Shown in pieces: positions 5,449-13,169 of a DNA stretch of 20,588 nt. How positions within the stretch are numbered: position 1 is the stretch's first letter; each line of letters begins with the position of its first letter. A model generated the notes under the pieces. That model did no database searches. It saw only the letters and a list, made by a program, of their open reading frames with translations, and was not told the DNA's origin. The DNA lies in assembly GCA_964511535.1 (NCBI GenBank), contig CAZEFW010000170.1:1-20588 (forward strand), given 5' to 3'. The translations under genes were made by a program, and so were the position numbers. The DNA is from CAZCFB01 sp964511535 (GTDB taxonomy: Bacteria; Myxococcota_A; Polyangia; GCA-2747355; CAZCFB01).

Positions 5449-7557
5449 ATGGTAACGGCAACGCGCAGGATCCGTCTATTGGCCACCGCCTCGGCCCTGC
5501 TGCTCGCGGCGGCCGTGGCCTGCTCGGGCGACGACCCCGACAAGGATGGAAAAGACGCCGGGCCGCCGGATGCCCTCGTGGCGTCGGACAGCGCGGCAGA
5601 TGATGCCCTCGTGGCAGCGGACAGCGCGGCAGATATCGCCCTGGCCGACCAGGCCGCAGACGTCACGCTGGTAGATCTACCAGGTCCTGACCAGCCCACT
5701 GCGTCCGACCAGTCCACCGGCGCGGACCTCGGCCCGGCCCTGCCCGGCTCCCGGGCGCTGCTGTTTGCCGGAAGCTCCAACAAACTCTCCGGCCCTGACC
5801 GCGATTACCTGCTCAAGGCCCTGGCCGTCCGGCTGGACGGCGCCGGCAAGCCGCCCCACCTCACGCTGCCGGCCAAGTTCTACCAGCGCTCTCTCGAGCC
5901 GAAGTCCTGGGATTACACCCGTTACTACCCAGGCCAGCCCGAGTTCTGGGGCGGCGCCGTTCGGCTGCCCGGCAAGGCGGGCTGGCTGGCCCATGTGCAG
6001 CCGGTGGGCGCGGGCACCACGCGGCAGTCCTCGAAGTACGTGCTGATCAAGCCCGGGGGCGCGGCCAAGGTGCTCGCCACCGCGCCGAGCCCCGCCAAGG
6101 GCACCCAGTTCCTGGACAAGCCGTTCGTCTCGACGGACGGCAAGCTGCTCGCCGCCATGTACGGCGATGGGTTTTCCTTCAAGGGCCACCCGTTCGGCCA
6201 CCAGCTGGTCCGGCTTGATGGCACGACCTTCAAGAGTTCCGGCAGCGGCGCGTGTGACATCACGCCGGCAAAGATCAGCCTGTGGGAATCTGGCAGTAGC
6301 AAGTTCAGCTTCATGTTCGCGGGCAACCGGGTCTGGTTCATAGCGACGGGGACCAGCCCCTCGGCGGTGCTCCTGCTGTCGGCCCCGCTGGATTGCTCGG
6401 CCAAGGCCACGCCGGCAAAGTTGCCGCTGGTGGGCGGCAAGACCATCTCCACCCTGCACGACCTCCTGGTGGTCTCGCCCGACCGCAAGTGGCTCGCCGT
6501 CCGGGCCAGCATCGCCCTGCTCAAGGACGACCTGCTGCTGGTGAACGCGGCCACGGCCAAAGTGGTCAACTTCACTGCCTCCCCGGGGTACCTCAAGTAT
6601 CCCTCCTATTTGGACCGGGAGCTGGGCCGGGTGAGCGTCGCCTTCTCCAAAAAGAGCACCTACCTGGCCTATGTACGGTTGGAGAGCTCGGCGGCGGAGC
6701 TGTACGTCAGGCGGGTGGACCGGACCAAGCCGGCGGTGCAGATCACCGACAAGGCGACCTTCCCTGGCTTTATCTATGCCAATGGCACCTACTGGACCTC
6801 GGACGACGACCTGCTGTTCTGGGCCGGGGGCAAGAGTGGAAGCGACCTGTACCACTACCGGGCGAGCACCGGCGCCACGGTCAACCTGACCAAGACCGGG
6901 GATCCAACCCCGCCATTTACCAAGGCGGGATCCCTGGGGGGGGAGGGCGGCTGGACATCACCCAACGGCAAGTACCTCTACCTGCAGGTGGAGGGGCCCC
7001 TGAACGGTGGAGGAAAGTTTTTCGATCTGCGTGTGCTGGAGCTGGCCACCATGAAGGTCACCGACCTGCTCAAGGGGAGCATGATCAGCCTGCCCCGGCC
7101 CGCCCGCGGGGCGCCGCACCTGGGCTTCTTTCACGACTTCAAGCACTACATCCTGGGGAGCGTCCCGGAGAACCTCTACATGTTCGACCAGAACAAGGCC
7201 AGCGCCCCGGTGAAGCTCACCGCGTTTACGGGCAACGACAATCTCCGCTGCGTTGTCCCCAACGCGGCGGGCACGATGGTGGCCTTCACCACCGGCGACT
7301 CTGGCCGGACGATAAACAACGACCTCTACGTGGCCAAGGTGCTGGCGGGGGGCAAGGCCAAGGTGACCAAGCTTTCCAAGGCTTCGGGCTATATCCCGTG
7401 CGACATGCGCTTCACCCCGGACGGCAAGTCGGTGGTCTGGAACTACATGCAGTACCTCTGGAGCACCGGCAATGTGCGCGTATCCACCGTGGACGGCATG
7501 TCAGAAAAGGCCCTGCACACGGGCCAAAGCGTTAACAACCTGGTGATGTTCTACTGA
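5449..7557 (+). CDS. Lipoprotein with Asp-rich linker and WD40/TolB-like (PD40) beta-propeller
   Basis: A 702-residue predicted lipoprotein. The N-terminus has Arg residues, a hydrophobic stretch and the lipobox AVAC, with Cys25 as the lipidated residue; Ser follows, so outer-membrane sorting is likely. Residues 26-100 are an acidic, Ala-rich linker with an imperfect 11-residue repeat (DALVASDSAAD, DALVAADSAAD, IALADQAAD). The rest is strand-rich with PD40/TolB-type blade motifs such as VSTDGKLLAAMYG, VSPDRKWLAVRA, TSPNGKYLYLQV and FTPDGKSVVWN. No enzyme motif was seen, so it is probably a surface-exposed binding or scaffold protein. GGAGGGGGAG (5438-5447) fixes the start. Its 3' end runs into a broken minus-strand gene and overlaps it by 26 bp; no terminator was seen after it. 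The 71-bp upstream gap probably carries a promoter, but no clear one could be assigned. Confidence 0.85.
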   Translation: MVTATRRIRLLATASALLLAAAVACSGDDPDKDGKDAGPPDALVASDSAADDALVAADSAADIALADQAADVTLVDLPGPDQPTASDQSTGADLGPALPGSRALLFAGSSNKLSGPDRDYLLKALAVRLDGAGKPPHLTLPAKFYQRSLEPKSWDYTRYYPGQPEFWGGAVRLPGKAGWLAHVQPVGAGTTRQSSKYVLIKPGGAAKVLATAPSPAKGTQFLDKPFVSTDGKLLAAMYGDGFSFKGHPFGHQLVRLDGTTFKSSGSGACDITPAKISLWESGSSKFSFMFAGNRVWFIATGTSPSAVLLLSAPLDCSAKATPAKLPLVGGKTISTLHDLLVVSPDRKWLAVRASIALLKDDLLLVNAATAKVVNFTASPGYLKYPSYLDRELGRVSVAFSKKSTYLAYVRLESSAAELYVRRVDRTKPAVQITDKATFPGFIYANGTYWTSDDDLLFWAGGKSGSDLYHYRASTGATVNLTKTGDPTPPFTKAGSLGGEGGWTSPNGKYLYLQVEGPLNGGGKFFDLRVLELATMKVTDLLKGSMISLPRPARGAPHLGFFHDFKHYILGSVPENLYMFDQNKASAPVKLTAFTGNDNLRCVVPNAAGTMVAFTTGDSGRTINNDLYVAKVLAGGKAKVTKLSKASGYIPCDMRFTPDGKSVVWNYMQYLWSTGNVRVSTVDGMSEKALHTGQSVNNLVMFY

Positions 7558-7747
7558 AGCTCCTGGTCGGCCTCGAGCAACGCCAGACGCGCTCAACGTT
7601 TTCAGGGGTCCGGTTGATCCAGATGTCCAGGTCGCCCGTGGCCCTCGGGTGGCCGTGGGCGGCCAGGGCGTACGCGCCCACGACGATGAATTCAGCGTCC
7701 TCTTCGCACAACAGCGACAGTATGTCTTTGAAGTCGGGATTCAGCAT
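7532..7747 (-). pseudogene. Truncated nucleotidyltransferase-fold protein (remnant)
   Basis: The first 55 or so of 71 residues match the start of a small nucleotidyltransferase-fold family: MLNPDFKDILSLL, then EFIVVGAYALAAHG, PRATGDLDIWI (paired acidic residues of the DxD type) and TPENVERVW. After that the frame turns to a Cys/Arg/Ser-rich tail and stops, while the shifted frame reads ALLEADQELQ and also stops. Family members I recall are about 140-150 residues, so more than half is missing. The tail overlaps antisense with the last 26 bp of the 5449-7557 lipoprotein gene, which suggests a deletion or rearrangement break near 7560-7590. The start is well supported: AGGGGAGG (complement of 7753-7760) is 5 nt upstream of the ATG. 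A functional short protein is possible but unlikely. Confidence 0.65.
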
Positions 7748-7892
7748 CGAAGCCTCCCCTGAAGGACCACGCGTCCACGGCGAGCTGCCACATGGATTGC
7801 AGCCGCTCTGCGGTGGTCAGCTGCAGCGCGTCGTCGTCTCGCCCTTGCTCTTCCAGCCGTCGAAGGATGACGCGTTTGCGACGATTCTTCAT
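7692..7892 (-). CDS. Small protein paired with the nucleotidyltransferase, 66 residues
   Basis: A 66-residue basic protein: MKNRRKRVILRRLEEQ, an acidic stretch (DDDALQ), then LTTAERLQSMWQLAVDAWSF and ESRLQRHTVAVVRRGR. From memory, small proteins with an ER...MW.LT.DAW.F...E.RLQRHVVRV pattern are commonly encoded directly upstream of this kind of nucleotidyltransferase, often with overlap. Here the last 56 bp overlap the start of the remnant gene in another frame, and both overlapping frames give family-like sequence. No strong ribosome binding site is visible at its start. It lies 45 bp after the NACHT gene on the same strand and may be the tail of that transcription unit. Function unknown. 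Confidence 0.6.
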   Translation of the reverse strand: MKNRRKRVILRRLEEQGRDDDALQLTTAERLQSMWQLAVDAWSFRGGFDAESRLQRHTVAVVRRGR

Positions 7893-7937
7893 GGATTCAT
7901 GGTACCAGATGCGGCACCGCAGGAGCGCCCGGTGCCC

Positions 7938-9911
7938 CTACAGCCCCTGCGCGACCTTCGCCACGGCGGGCTTGTACCCCTTCTGCGGGATCGACGACAG
8001 CTCGCTGATGGCCTGGTACTCCTGCTTCATGCGGCCCCGGTCATGGTCGTACAGGCAGGCCGCCAGCACGGCGCGCGCGGCGAAGGAGTGCCTGCCCGCG
8101 TCGAGGCGGCGGCGGATCTCGTGCAGCACCCCGTCGTGCTGCTCGCGCAGGATGGTGCGGGTCAGCTCCTCGATGGCCAGCAGGGAGCTGCGGATCGCCT
8201 CTCGGGACCTGGTGTACGAGTGGCGCAGCCGCACGGTGCCCTCCGCGGGCATGAAGTAGAGGTAGACCCCGGCCTTGCGGTGGTGCTCGGCGGCCCGGGC
8301 CAGGGCGTCGATCACCCCGGCGATGATCTTGGCCCGCGCCTCGCGCGACATCACCGCGCCGTTGGCCAGCGCGCGCACCACCAGCGCGGCGATGCGCAGC
8401 CGCCGGGCGATGGCCGGGTCGTGGATCAGCCCCTTGACCGCGGCCTTGGACGACAGCTCGGTCAGGTACGCCTCGGCGTCCTCCAGCAGCGGCGCAATGA
8501 GCACGGTGACCTCGGCCAGCTCCAGCACCCGGTCCATGGAGGCCAGGTGCTCGGCCTCGCGGCGGTTGGCCACGATGTACTTGGCGCAGAGGAAGTCGCG
8601 GAAGATCAGGTGCGAAAAGACCCACAGGTTGGCGTACTGCTTGGAGATGATGCCGTAGTGGGTCTCGATCTCGGCCAGCACCCCGGCCGCCTCGGCGGGC
8701 TCGGCGCCGAGCCGCTCGAGGTAATCCCCGGCGATGCGCTCGACCAGGGCGTCCTTGACCGCCACCCAGTCCCGGGCGCAGTACTCGTGGGCGATGCAGC
8801 ACAGCAGCCGCAGGCGGTGGTCCAGCGACAGCTTGGTGTAGACCGAGTCCCGGCGGAAGCCGCGGTTGGCGTCCCACTCGTACATCAGCGCGTCGAGGCA
8901 GCGGGTCAGCAGCTCCGACCGGTGCACCGGCAGCGACAGGTCGTGGTTGTACAGGTTGCACAGCAGCGCCAGCATCAGCGGCGAGCCGGTCAGGTCCCGC
9001 ACCCGGGGCTGGTTGTTGAGCGCCTTCGTCAGCCCCTTGCCCTTGTCGGCCTGCGCCTCGCCGAACCAGCGCTGGATGAAGGTCTCCTCGTCCCGCCGGT
9101 CGAAGGGCAGCACCGCGGCCACGGTGAAGCCCGACACCGGCGTGCGGTAAAACGGCGTGCGGCAGGAGAGCACCACCTTGTTGCCGGGGTTGCGCTTCTT
9201 GAACGAGGCCAGCGCCTGGCGCCACAGCCGCGCGCTGGCGGCGTCCACCTCGTCCAGCCCGTCGAGGCAGATCAGGCACATGCCGCGCTCCAGGCAGCGC
9301 CGCACCACCAGCAAGGCGTCCTGCTCTCCGTACTGCATGATCTGCGCCTTCAGGATCTGCTCCAGGTCGGGCGCCTGAATCGAAATGTCCCGCAGCTGCA
9401 GGTAGAGCGGGAAGCGCCGGTCGCCGCGCGGGATCTTCTTGCCCAGCAGGCCCCCGCCGCAGTGGGCGATGAGCAGGGCGCGCAGAAACGTGGACTTGCC
9501 CGCGCCTGGGCCGCCGAGCACGGTCAGGTAGCTGCGCTCGCCCAGCAGCTCGAGCACGTCCACCTCGCCGCCTCTGCCCTTGCCCGCGCCCTGGTCCAGT
9601 TCGATCACCTCGTCGCGCTGCAGGCCCTTGCCGTCCAGCTTGATGAAGTAGTCCCGTCCCATGCGCAGCGACAGCCGGGTGGGGACGTACAGGTCCTCCA
9701 GCGGCACCGGCCCGGACATGGAGAAGATCTGGATGCTGCCGATCTCCTCCTGCAGGGCGTCGAGGTAGCGCGAGCGGAACCGGCGGAACAGGTCGAGGGA
9801 CTTGCGGTACTGCTCGGCGCCCTCGTTGAGGCCGTCGTAGACGCTGTGCAGCGCGTCCTCGCCGATCTTGTCCAGCCAGCCGATGATCGGCAGCTGCTTG
9901 AGCAGGCTCAT
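7938..9911 (-). CDS. NACHT-domain STAND NTPase
   Basis: A 657-residue signal-transduction NTPase of the STAND class. Seen: a short N-terminal helical region (1-60), a pre-NACHT segment ending VPLEDLYVPTRLSL (69-82), Walker A GGPGAGKST (133-141), NACHT-type Walker B CLICLDGLDEVD (212-223) with its small-residue/acidic pattern, VVLSCRTPFYR (sensor-1 Arg251), the LTGSPLMLALLCNLY helix (307-321) and the winged-helix-end motif VFSHLIFRDFLCAKYIV (431-447). The remaining 200 residues are mostly helical and might be the sensor. There is no obvious fused effector (nuclease, protease, TIR or membrane segment). Bacterial NACHT proteins include experimentally proven anti-phage defence proteins, but others have different roles. 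AGGAGA is 7 nt before the ATG. The gene starts 37 bp after the stop of the metallopeptidase gene, so the two are probably co-transcribed. Confidence 0.88.
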   Translation of the reverse strand: MSLLKQLPIIGWLDKIGEDALHSVYDGLNEGAEQYRKSLDLFRRFRSRYLDALQEEIGSIQIFSMSGPVPLEDLYVPTRLSLRMGRDYFIKLDGKGLQRDEVIELDQGAGKGRGGEVDVLELLGERSYLTVLGGPGAGKSTFLRALLIAHCGGGLLGKKIPRGDRRFPLYLQLRDISIQAPDLEQILKAQIMQYGEQDALLVVRRCLERGMCLICLDGLDEVDAASARLWRQALASFKKRNPGNKVVLSCRTPFYRTPVSGFTVAAVLPFDRRDEETFIQRWFGEAQADKGKGLTKALNNQPRVRDLTGSPLMLALLCNLYNHDLSLPVHRSELLTRCLDALMYEWDANRGFRRDSVYTKLSLDHRLRLLCCIAHEYCARDWVAVKDALVERIAGDYLERLGAEPAEAAGVLAEIETHYGIISKQYANLWVFSHLIFRDFLCAKYIVANRREAEHLASMDRVLELAEVTVLIAPLLEDAEAYLTELSSKAAVKGLIHDPAIARRLRIAALVVRALANGAVMSREARAKIIAGVIDALARAAEHHRKAGVYLYFMPAEGTVRLRHSYTRSREAIRSSLLAIEELTRTILREQHDGVLHEIRRRLDAGRHSFAARAVLAACLYDHDRGRMKQEYQAISELSSIPQKGYKPAVAKVAQGL

Positions 9912-9948
9912 GGGGCGGTCTCCTGGGGCAAAGCGCCGGCCCTGCGTC

Positions 9949-12027
9949 CTACAGTTTTTCCAGCGCCGTGGCCGCGGCCTCGAGCAGCGGCGCGGCCGAC
10001 ACGGGGCTGCCCACGGCCTGCTGCATCCAGACGTCCGGGGCCAGCCGGCCCAGGCGGCACATGCGCTCCATCTGGGCGGCCATCTTCTTGCCCTTCATGA
10101 ACTGCTCCACCTGGAAGGTGATCAAAAAGCCGATGGGGTAGTCAGGCGTGTACAGGCCGTAGGCGATGATGTGCGAGTAGATGGCGGGCAGGATCTGGTC
10201 CTTCACGCCGAAGACCGGCGCGTAGTACTTGTTCCACAGCGCGGTGGCCAGCTTGACCACCGCCTGGCGCAGCTGGGCCGGCGTGGCGTCGGGGTTTTTG
10301 TACATCCAGTTCCAGATCTCGATGTCCAGCAGGCCCACGCCGGCGATCTCGAAGGCGTTCCAGAAGCGGTCCACGGTGCGCAGGGCGTCCGCGGCGGGGT
10401 CCCCCTTGGACTGGCCGAGCAGCTCCAGGTCGCGGGCCTGAAACAGGAACGCGAACGCCTCGGTGAAGCCGGTGTTCGGCACGCCCTCGAGCAGGGTGTG
10501 ATCGATCTTCGACAGGGAGAAGACCTGCTCCACGTTGTGGCCCAGCTCATGGACGGCGATGTTGAAGCCCTTGTAGTCCATGCCGCCGTCGGGGATGCGG
10601 GTGCGCAGGTGCGCGGCGTCGTCTCGCCGCTTGGCCCCGGACGCGTGGCCCGCGCCCCGGGCCGGGTCGACCTTGATGTGGCGCGAGAGGAACGCGGCGG
10701 TCTCTTCGTCGAAGCCGAGCTTGCCCAGGATGTTGGGCAGGTCCTTTTCCAGGGCCTTGGCGTCGGGGTACTTCGCCCGCACCAGCTTGTCCAGCTCGCG
10801 CTCGTCGAGGCTGCTCTTGGGCTGGAAGCCGGTGTACCACAGGTCGAAGGGCTGCAGGGGGCGGCCCAGGCGCTTGCTGATCAGGGCGCCGACCTTCTTG
10901 GCCACCGGCGCCGAGAGCACTGCCTCGAGCAGGGCGCGCACGCGCTGCTCGGGCATCTCGCGGCCGCGGGCGAAGATGCGCTGGATGTAGTTGTTCAGGC
11001 CGGGGTAGTGGGGGTCCGCCTTCTTGTGGGCGTTGAACACCGCCAGCAGGTGGGCGTAGCGGCGGTCCGCCTCGCGCTCGGCGGCCTCCCAGGCGCCGCC
11101 GTCCTTTTTCTGCACCTTGTTCTCTCGCGGGTCCCAGCGCAGGGCGCCGTCGTCGATCACCGCGGCGGGGATCTCCTGGCGGATGATGCGCTCCATCACC
11201 CTGGTGATGAGCTGCTGGCGGGGCAGGCCGTCCTTGCGCGCGTATTGGCCGCGGATCTCATCGCGCAGCCCCCAGTGTGAGATCAGCTTGAGGCCCTGGC
11301 GAAACGGCTTGGTGCCGTCGGGCACCTTCAGCCGGTCCATCACCACGTTGTAGTTGTCGATGTAGTTCTCCACCGCCGAGGCGGTGGCGTCGATGTGCTG
11401 CACGATGTCGGCGGGCACGCGGTTCTGGAACCGCGCGGTGAGCCGCGCCTCGGCCCAGCGCTGGCGCGACCAGCCCTTGCCCTTGCCCACCCGCTGCTCG
11501 AGCGTGGTCATGGGCCAGTTGAGCAGCGCCACGAAGGCGAGCTTGCTCTTGAACAGGTCCTCGCTGGCGTGGGCCGCCGGGCTGAAGGCGGACAGCAGGG
11601 CGTCCACCGGCCGCAGCGGCCCCTCGGACAGCACCTGGAAGCGGGACATCTCCCGGGCGATCTCGTGGTGGTGCCCGTCGAGCATCTCCAGGGCGTACTG
11701 CAGGTGGGCGAAGGTGTCCGACAGCACGGCGGGATCGGAGACGAAGTGGGCCATGGCGAAGGCGCGCAGGTCCTCGCCGCTGCCGTCCGACGCGCGCCAC
11801 AGGGCGAGCACCTGGTCCAGGCCGGTCCTGACGCGCGCGGCGTGGTCCTTGCCATGTTTGGCCAGCAGCGCCTTCTCCAGCGCGGGGCGGTCGATCTCGG
11901 GCTTCTGCATCAGCGGCGCTCCTGTGAACTCGCGGGTCCGGGGCGGCTGGCGGGGACAGGGCGCCCTGCAGCCGGCCAGCAATAGCGGGACGATGACAAG
12001 TATGAGGCTGAAACGTTTATTCGGCAT
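9949..12027 (-). CDS. HELGH zinc metallopeptidase, M3-like (gluzincin), predicted lipoprotein
   Basis: A 692-residue predicted peptidase. The N-terminus MPNKRF, hydrophobic segment and lipobox LLAGC put the lipidated residue at Cys20. The long N-terminal part is helical. The active site reads AVHELGHNVEQ (His493, Glu494, His497), and Glu523 in GFTEAFAFLFQ is the likely third zinc ligand, 26 residues after the second His, close to the 25 of thimet-oligopeptidase-type M3 enzymes. Upstream are RPLQPFDLWYTGF and VDPARGAGHASGAKRRDD; downstream FGVKDQ...YPIGFLITFQVEQF fits the M3-like C-terminal helices. AAGGAG lies about 8 nt before this start. A second good ribosome binding site precedes Met40, which would give a 653-residue cytosolic form. 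It is the first gene of the minus-strand unit with the NACHT gene. Peptide substrates are unknown. Confidence 0.88.
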   Translation of the reverse strand: MPNKRFSLILVIVPLLLAGCRAPCPRQPPRTREFTGAPLMQKPEIDRPALEKALLAKHGKDHAARVRTGLDQVLALWRASDGSGEDLRAFAMAHFVSDPAVLSDTFAHLQYALEMLDGHHHEIAREMSRFQVLSEGPLRPVDALLSAFSPAAHASEDLFKSKLAFVALLNWPMTTLEQRVGKGKGWSRQRWAEARLTARFQNRVPADIVQHIDATASAVENYIDNYNVVMDRLKVPDGTKPFRQGLKLISHWGLRDEIRGQYARKDGLPRQQLITRVMERIIRQEIPAAVIDDGALRWDPRENKVQKKDGGAWEAAEREADRRYAHLLAVFNAHKKADPHYPGLNNYIQRIFARGREMPEQRVRALLEAVLSAPVAKKVGALISKRLGRPLQPFDLWYTGFQPKSSLDERELDKLVRAKYPDAKALEKDLPNILGKLGFDEETAAFLSRHIKVDPARGAGHASGAKRRDDAAHLRTRIPDGGMDYKGFNIAVHELGHNVEQVFSLSKIDHTLLEGVPNTGFTEAFAFLFQARDLELLGQSKGDPAADALRTVDRFWNAFEIAGVGLLDIEIWNWMYKNPDATPAQLRQAVVKLATALWNKYYAPVFGVKDQILPAIYSHIIAYGLYTPDYPIGFLITFQVEQFMKGKKMAAQMERMCRLGRLAPDVWMQQAVGSPVSAAPLLEAAATALEKL
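11919..11923 (-). promoter_or_regulatory. Internal ribosome binding site for an alternative start at Met40
   Basis: On the minus strand AGGAG lies 8 nt before an in-frame ATG (complement of 11908-11910). Starting there would remove the lipoprotein signal and 39 residues from the metallopeptidase while keeping its whole catalytic part. The upstream start has an equally good site, so both could be used. Confidence 0.4.
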
Positions 12028-12114
12028 CCGTGACTCCTTGCGACAGAGGCATTCGACAATGGCCGGAACACGTTAAATACTCAACTCCCTGCCGTCCAAT
12101 ACAAGGAGAAGACC
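12028..12114. promoter_or_regulatory. Divergent promoter region (metallopeptidase/NACHT unit and cysteine synthase)
   Basis: This 87-bp gap lies between divergent genes and must serve both. For the plus-strand gene, TTCGAC (12052-12057) and TAAATA (12074-12079), 16 bp apart, make a weak sigma70-like pair, and AAGGAG (12103-12108) is the ribosome binding site. On the minus strand TTGAGT and CATTGT, 17 bp apart, are a possible but poor pair; AAGGAG for the peptidase lies at about 12035-12040. No clear operator palindrome was seen. Confidence 0.4.
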
Positions 12115-13107
12115 ATGGGCAAAACAGGAGCCGTCTGGGACACGGTGGGCGACACACCGCTCATCAGGATCAAGTCGTTGAGCGAGATCACCGGGTGCGA
12201 GATCCTCGGCAAGGCCGAGCTGCTCAACCCGGGCGGCAGCATCAAGGACCGGGCGGCCAAGGGGATCATCGCCGCGGCCGAGGCCGGCGGCCAGCTCAAG
12301 CCGGGCGGCGTCATCGTGGAGGGCACCGCCGGCAACACCGGCATCGGCCTGGCCACCCTTGCCGCCGAGCGGGGCTACCGCACCATCATCGTCATGCCCG
12401 ACAACCAGGCGGCGGAGAAGTACCAGCTGCTCGAGGCCATCGGCGCCGAGGTGCGCCAGGTGCCGGCCTGCCCGTTCAAGGACGAGAACCACTTCTACCA
12501 CACCGCGCGGCGGGTGGCGGAGCAGACCGAGGGCGCCATCTGGGCCGACCAGTTCGAAAACCCGGCCAACGCCCAGGCGCACCATGACCACACCGGCCCC
12601 GAGATCTGGCACCAGACCGGCGGCTGGATCGACATGCTGGTCTGCGCCTCGGGCACGGGCGGCACCATCGGCGGGGTCAGCTCGTTCCTCAAGCAGCAGA
12701 ACCCGTCGGTGGAGACCTTCGTCATCGACCCGCCCGGCTCTGGCCTGTACAGCTACGTGCGAGACGGCGAGTTTTCGTCAGAGGGATCCAGCATCACCGA
12801 GGGGATCGGCATCATGCGGCTGACGAAGAACTTCGGCCGGGCGGTGCTCGACGGCGCGCTCCAGGGAAGCGACCAGGAGATGATGGACATGCTGTTCCAC
12901 GTGGCGCGCCACGACGGCCTGTTCCTCGGCACGTCGTCGGCGCTGAACCTGGCCGGCGCCTACCGGTTGGGGCTGAAACACCGCGGCAAGAAGCGCAAGA
13001 TCGTCACCTTCCTGTGCGACTCGGGCAGCCGCTACGCGTCCAAGCTGCTGAGCGATGCCTGGCAGCAGGAAAAGGGGCTGGTGCCGCGCCCGCTGGCGAA
13101 GCCCTAG
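12115..13107 (+). CDS. Cysteine synthase-family PLP-dependent enzyme
   Basis: A 330-residue fold-type II PLP enzyme, expected to make L-cysteine from O-acetylserine (or a related activated serine) and sulfide in the cytoplasm. Seen: VGDTPLIRI (11-19), the PLP-lysine motif NPGGSIKDRA with Lys44, the substrate loop EGTAGNTGIGLA (69-80), PLP-phosphate loop SGTGGTIGG (179-187), EGSSITEGIGI (223-233) and FLCDSGSRY (299-307) with the Ser that contacts the pyridine nitrogen. The asparagine loop is TAGNTG rather than the TSGNTG of Escherichia coli CysK, and EGIGI replaces QGIGAG; this matches a cysteine synthase clade common in other proteobacteria, so a different donor or acceptor is possible. AAGGAG is 6 nt before the start. 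It is followed, 62 bp later on the same strand, by the very Cys-rich surface protein. Confidence 0.9.
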   Translation: MGKTGAVWDTVGDTPLIRIKSLSEITGCEILGKAELLNPGGSIKDRAAKGIIAAAEAGGQLKPGGVIVEGTAGNTGIGLATLAAERGYRTIIVMPDNQAAEKYQLLEAIGAEVRQVPACPFKDENHFYHTARRVAEQTEGAIWADQFENPANAQAHHDHTGPEIWHQTGGWIDMLVCASGTGGTIGGVSSFLKQQNPSVETFVIDPPGSGLYSYVRDGEFSSEGSSITEGIGIMRLTKNFGRAVLDGALQGSDQEMMDMLFHVARHDGLFLGTSSALNLAGAYRLGLKHRGKKRKIVTFLCDSGSRYASKLLSDAWQQEKGLVPRPLAKP

Positions 13108-13169
13108 ATCTCCCATCACGTGGAGGCCGCGCGCTTCCTGGAGTATGCTTCCTTTCAAGGAGGGCTTGC

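Noticed and set aside
7614..10100. 828-codon open frame on the plus strand
   Set aside because: It is antisense to the NACHT gene, has a composition rich in His, Gln, Arg and Val typical of a shadow frame in GC-rich DNA, and has no recognisable domain.
9868..11280. 470-codon plus-strand open frame
   Set aside because: It is antisense to the metallopeptidase, which carries a full zinc site; the shadow has no motif or ribosome binding site support.
13014..13169. Longer in-frame start of the giant lipoprotein
   Set aside because: It would overlap the cysteine synthase gene by 94 bp and place a signal peptide 52 residues inside the protein; the start at 13170 has AAGGAGG and a signal peptide right at the N-terminus.
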